From an uncultured Eubacterium sp. (GTDB lineage Bacteria; Bacillota; Clostridia; Peptostreptococcales; Anaerovoracaceae), in assembly GCA_937900695.1 (NCBI GenBank), contig CALCFD010000037.1:1-23927 (forward strand): a DNA stretch of 23,927 bases, in the 5' to 3' direction. Under the pieces are notes generated by a model. That model was not told where the DNA came from. It worked only from the letters and a program-made list of their open reading frames with translations, and ran no database searches. Shown here piece after piece: positions 23,767 through 23,927 of the stretch (its first letter is position 1; every line of letters starts with the position of its first letter). The translations under genes were made by a program, and so were the position numbers.

Positions 23767-23927
23767 TTATTTATTTTTTATCGGTCTTGATGATGATGGT
23801 AATATGCGTTCAATTATAATATATGCAATAAAACCCGCTATAATTCCTGCAAATTCGATTTTTAAAACAAAATAGGTCAAGTCCTAAAGGTGGTGTAAAT
23901 TCCCTGTCATATAATTTAGTCATCCTT
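23767..23927 (-). CDS. C-terminal end of a probable membrane protein (gene continues outside the window)
   Basis: An open frame runs from the window edge to a TAA at 23767-23769, giving the last 53 or so residues. The visible end contains FTPPLGLDLFCF, a hydrophobic helix IEFAGIIAGFIAYIIIERIL and a short basic tail ending RPIKNK. That is the look of the final transmembrane helix of a transporter. The gene ends 35 bases before the DUF917 start, on the same strand. DUF917 genes are often next to cytosine/hydantoin-type (NCS1) permeases, so that is my best guess, but the fragment is too short to assign a family. An internal ATG near the edge (about 23923) has no convincing ribosome binding site in view, so I treat this as a truncated larger gene. 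Confidence 0.5.

Noticed and set aside
1..23927. CRISPR array, tRNA genes, phage genes or a toxin-antitoxin pair
   Set aside because: I saw no regularly spaced direct repeats, no cloverleaf with a GTTCRA-type T loop, and no phage structural or small paired toxin genes on either strand.

Overview
The window is A+T-rich (by eye about two thirds A+T) and reads as an anaerobic, low-GC Firmicute of class Clostridia. The evidence is the gene order dgt-dnaG-rpoD-trmK-nif3-like, a SigA-type RpoD, an oligoendopeptidase F, a PepV-like dipeptidase, class A-type RNase P RNA, and strong AGGAGG-type ribosome binding sites. I cannot name a species from sequence alone.

Layout. (1) 1-92: the left end of an IS3/IS150-type insertion sequence, with a terminal repeat and the first codons of its OrfA, running off the window edge. 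(2) 107-1051 (-) and 1146-2255 (+): a diacylglycerol-kinase-family lipid kinase and an M29 aminopeptidase, transcribed divergently. (3) 2310-4819 (-): a two-gene cell-surface operon, an SH3/glucosaminidase wall hydrolase followed by a cohesin-like membrane-anchored protein. Its promoter is readable and it ends in a bidirectional terminator. (4) 4905-5300 (-): the RNase P RNA gene with its own terminator. (5) 5309-16888 (-): a long co-directional block with mostly short gaps: murI, an acidic hypothetical, rarD, a YkvI-type transporter fused to a metallo-beta-lactamase-fold domain, an M16 protease, dut, dgt, dnaG, rpoD, trmK and a Nif3-like gene. An 83-base gap before dnaG may divide it into two units. 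(6) 16978-20678 (+): pepF, NAD kinase and an RluD-type pseudouridine synthase, divergent from murI and ending at a strong hairpin. (7) 20729-21232 (-): a stand-alone macro-domain gene with its own extended -10 promoter. (8) 21347-23927 (-): an M20 dipeptidase, a DUF917 protein and the 3' end of a probable membrane-protein gene, ending in a 13-bp hairpin terminator.

Together these genes are mainly replication and transcription core (DnaG, SigA), nucleotide-pool hygiene (dUTPase, dNTPase), RNA maturation (RnpB, TrmK, pseudouridine synthase), wall synthesis and turnover (MurI, glucosaminidase) and peptide use (M29, M3B, M16 and M20 peptidases). That fits an amino-acid- or peptide-using anaerobe. 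No phage, CRISPR or obvious defence system is visible. The most unusual element is the single-chain YkvI transporter-metallohydrolase fusion at 12546-14495, whose hydrolase domain has Glu where the bridging Asp is usual. The other leads are the acidic orphan protein, the solitary cohesin-like protein, the insert in the pseudouridine synthase, and the DUF917/M20/membrane-protein cluster.
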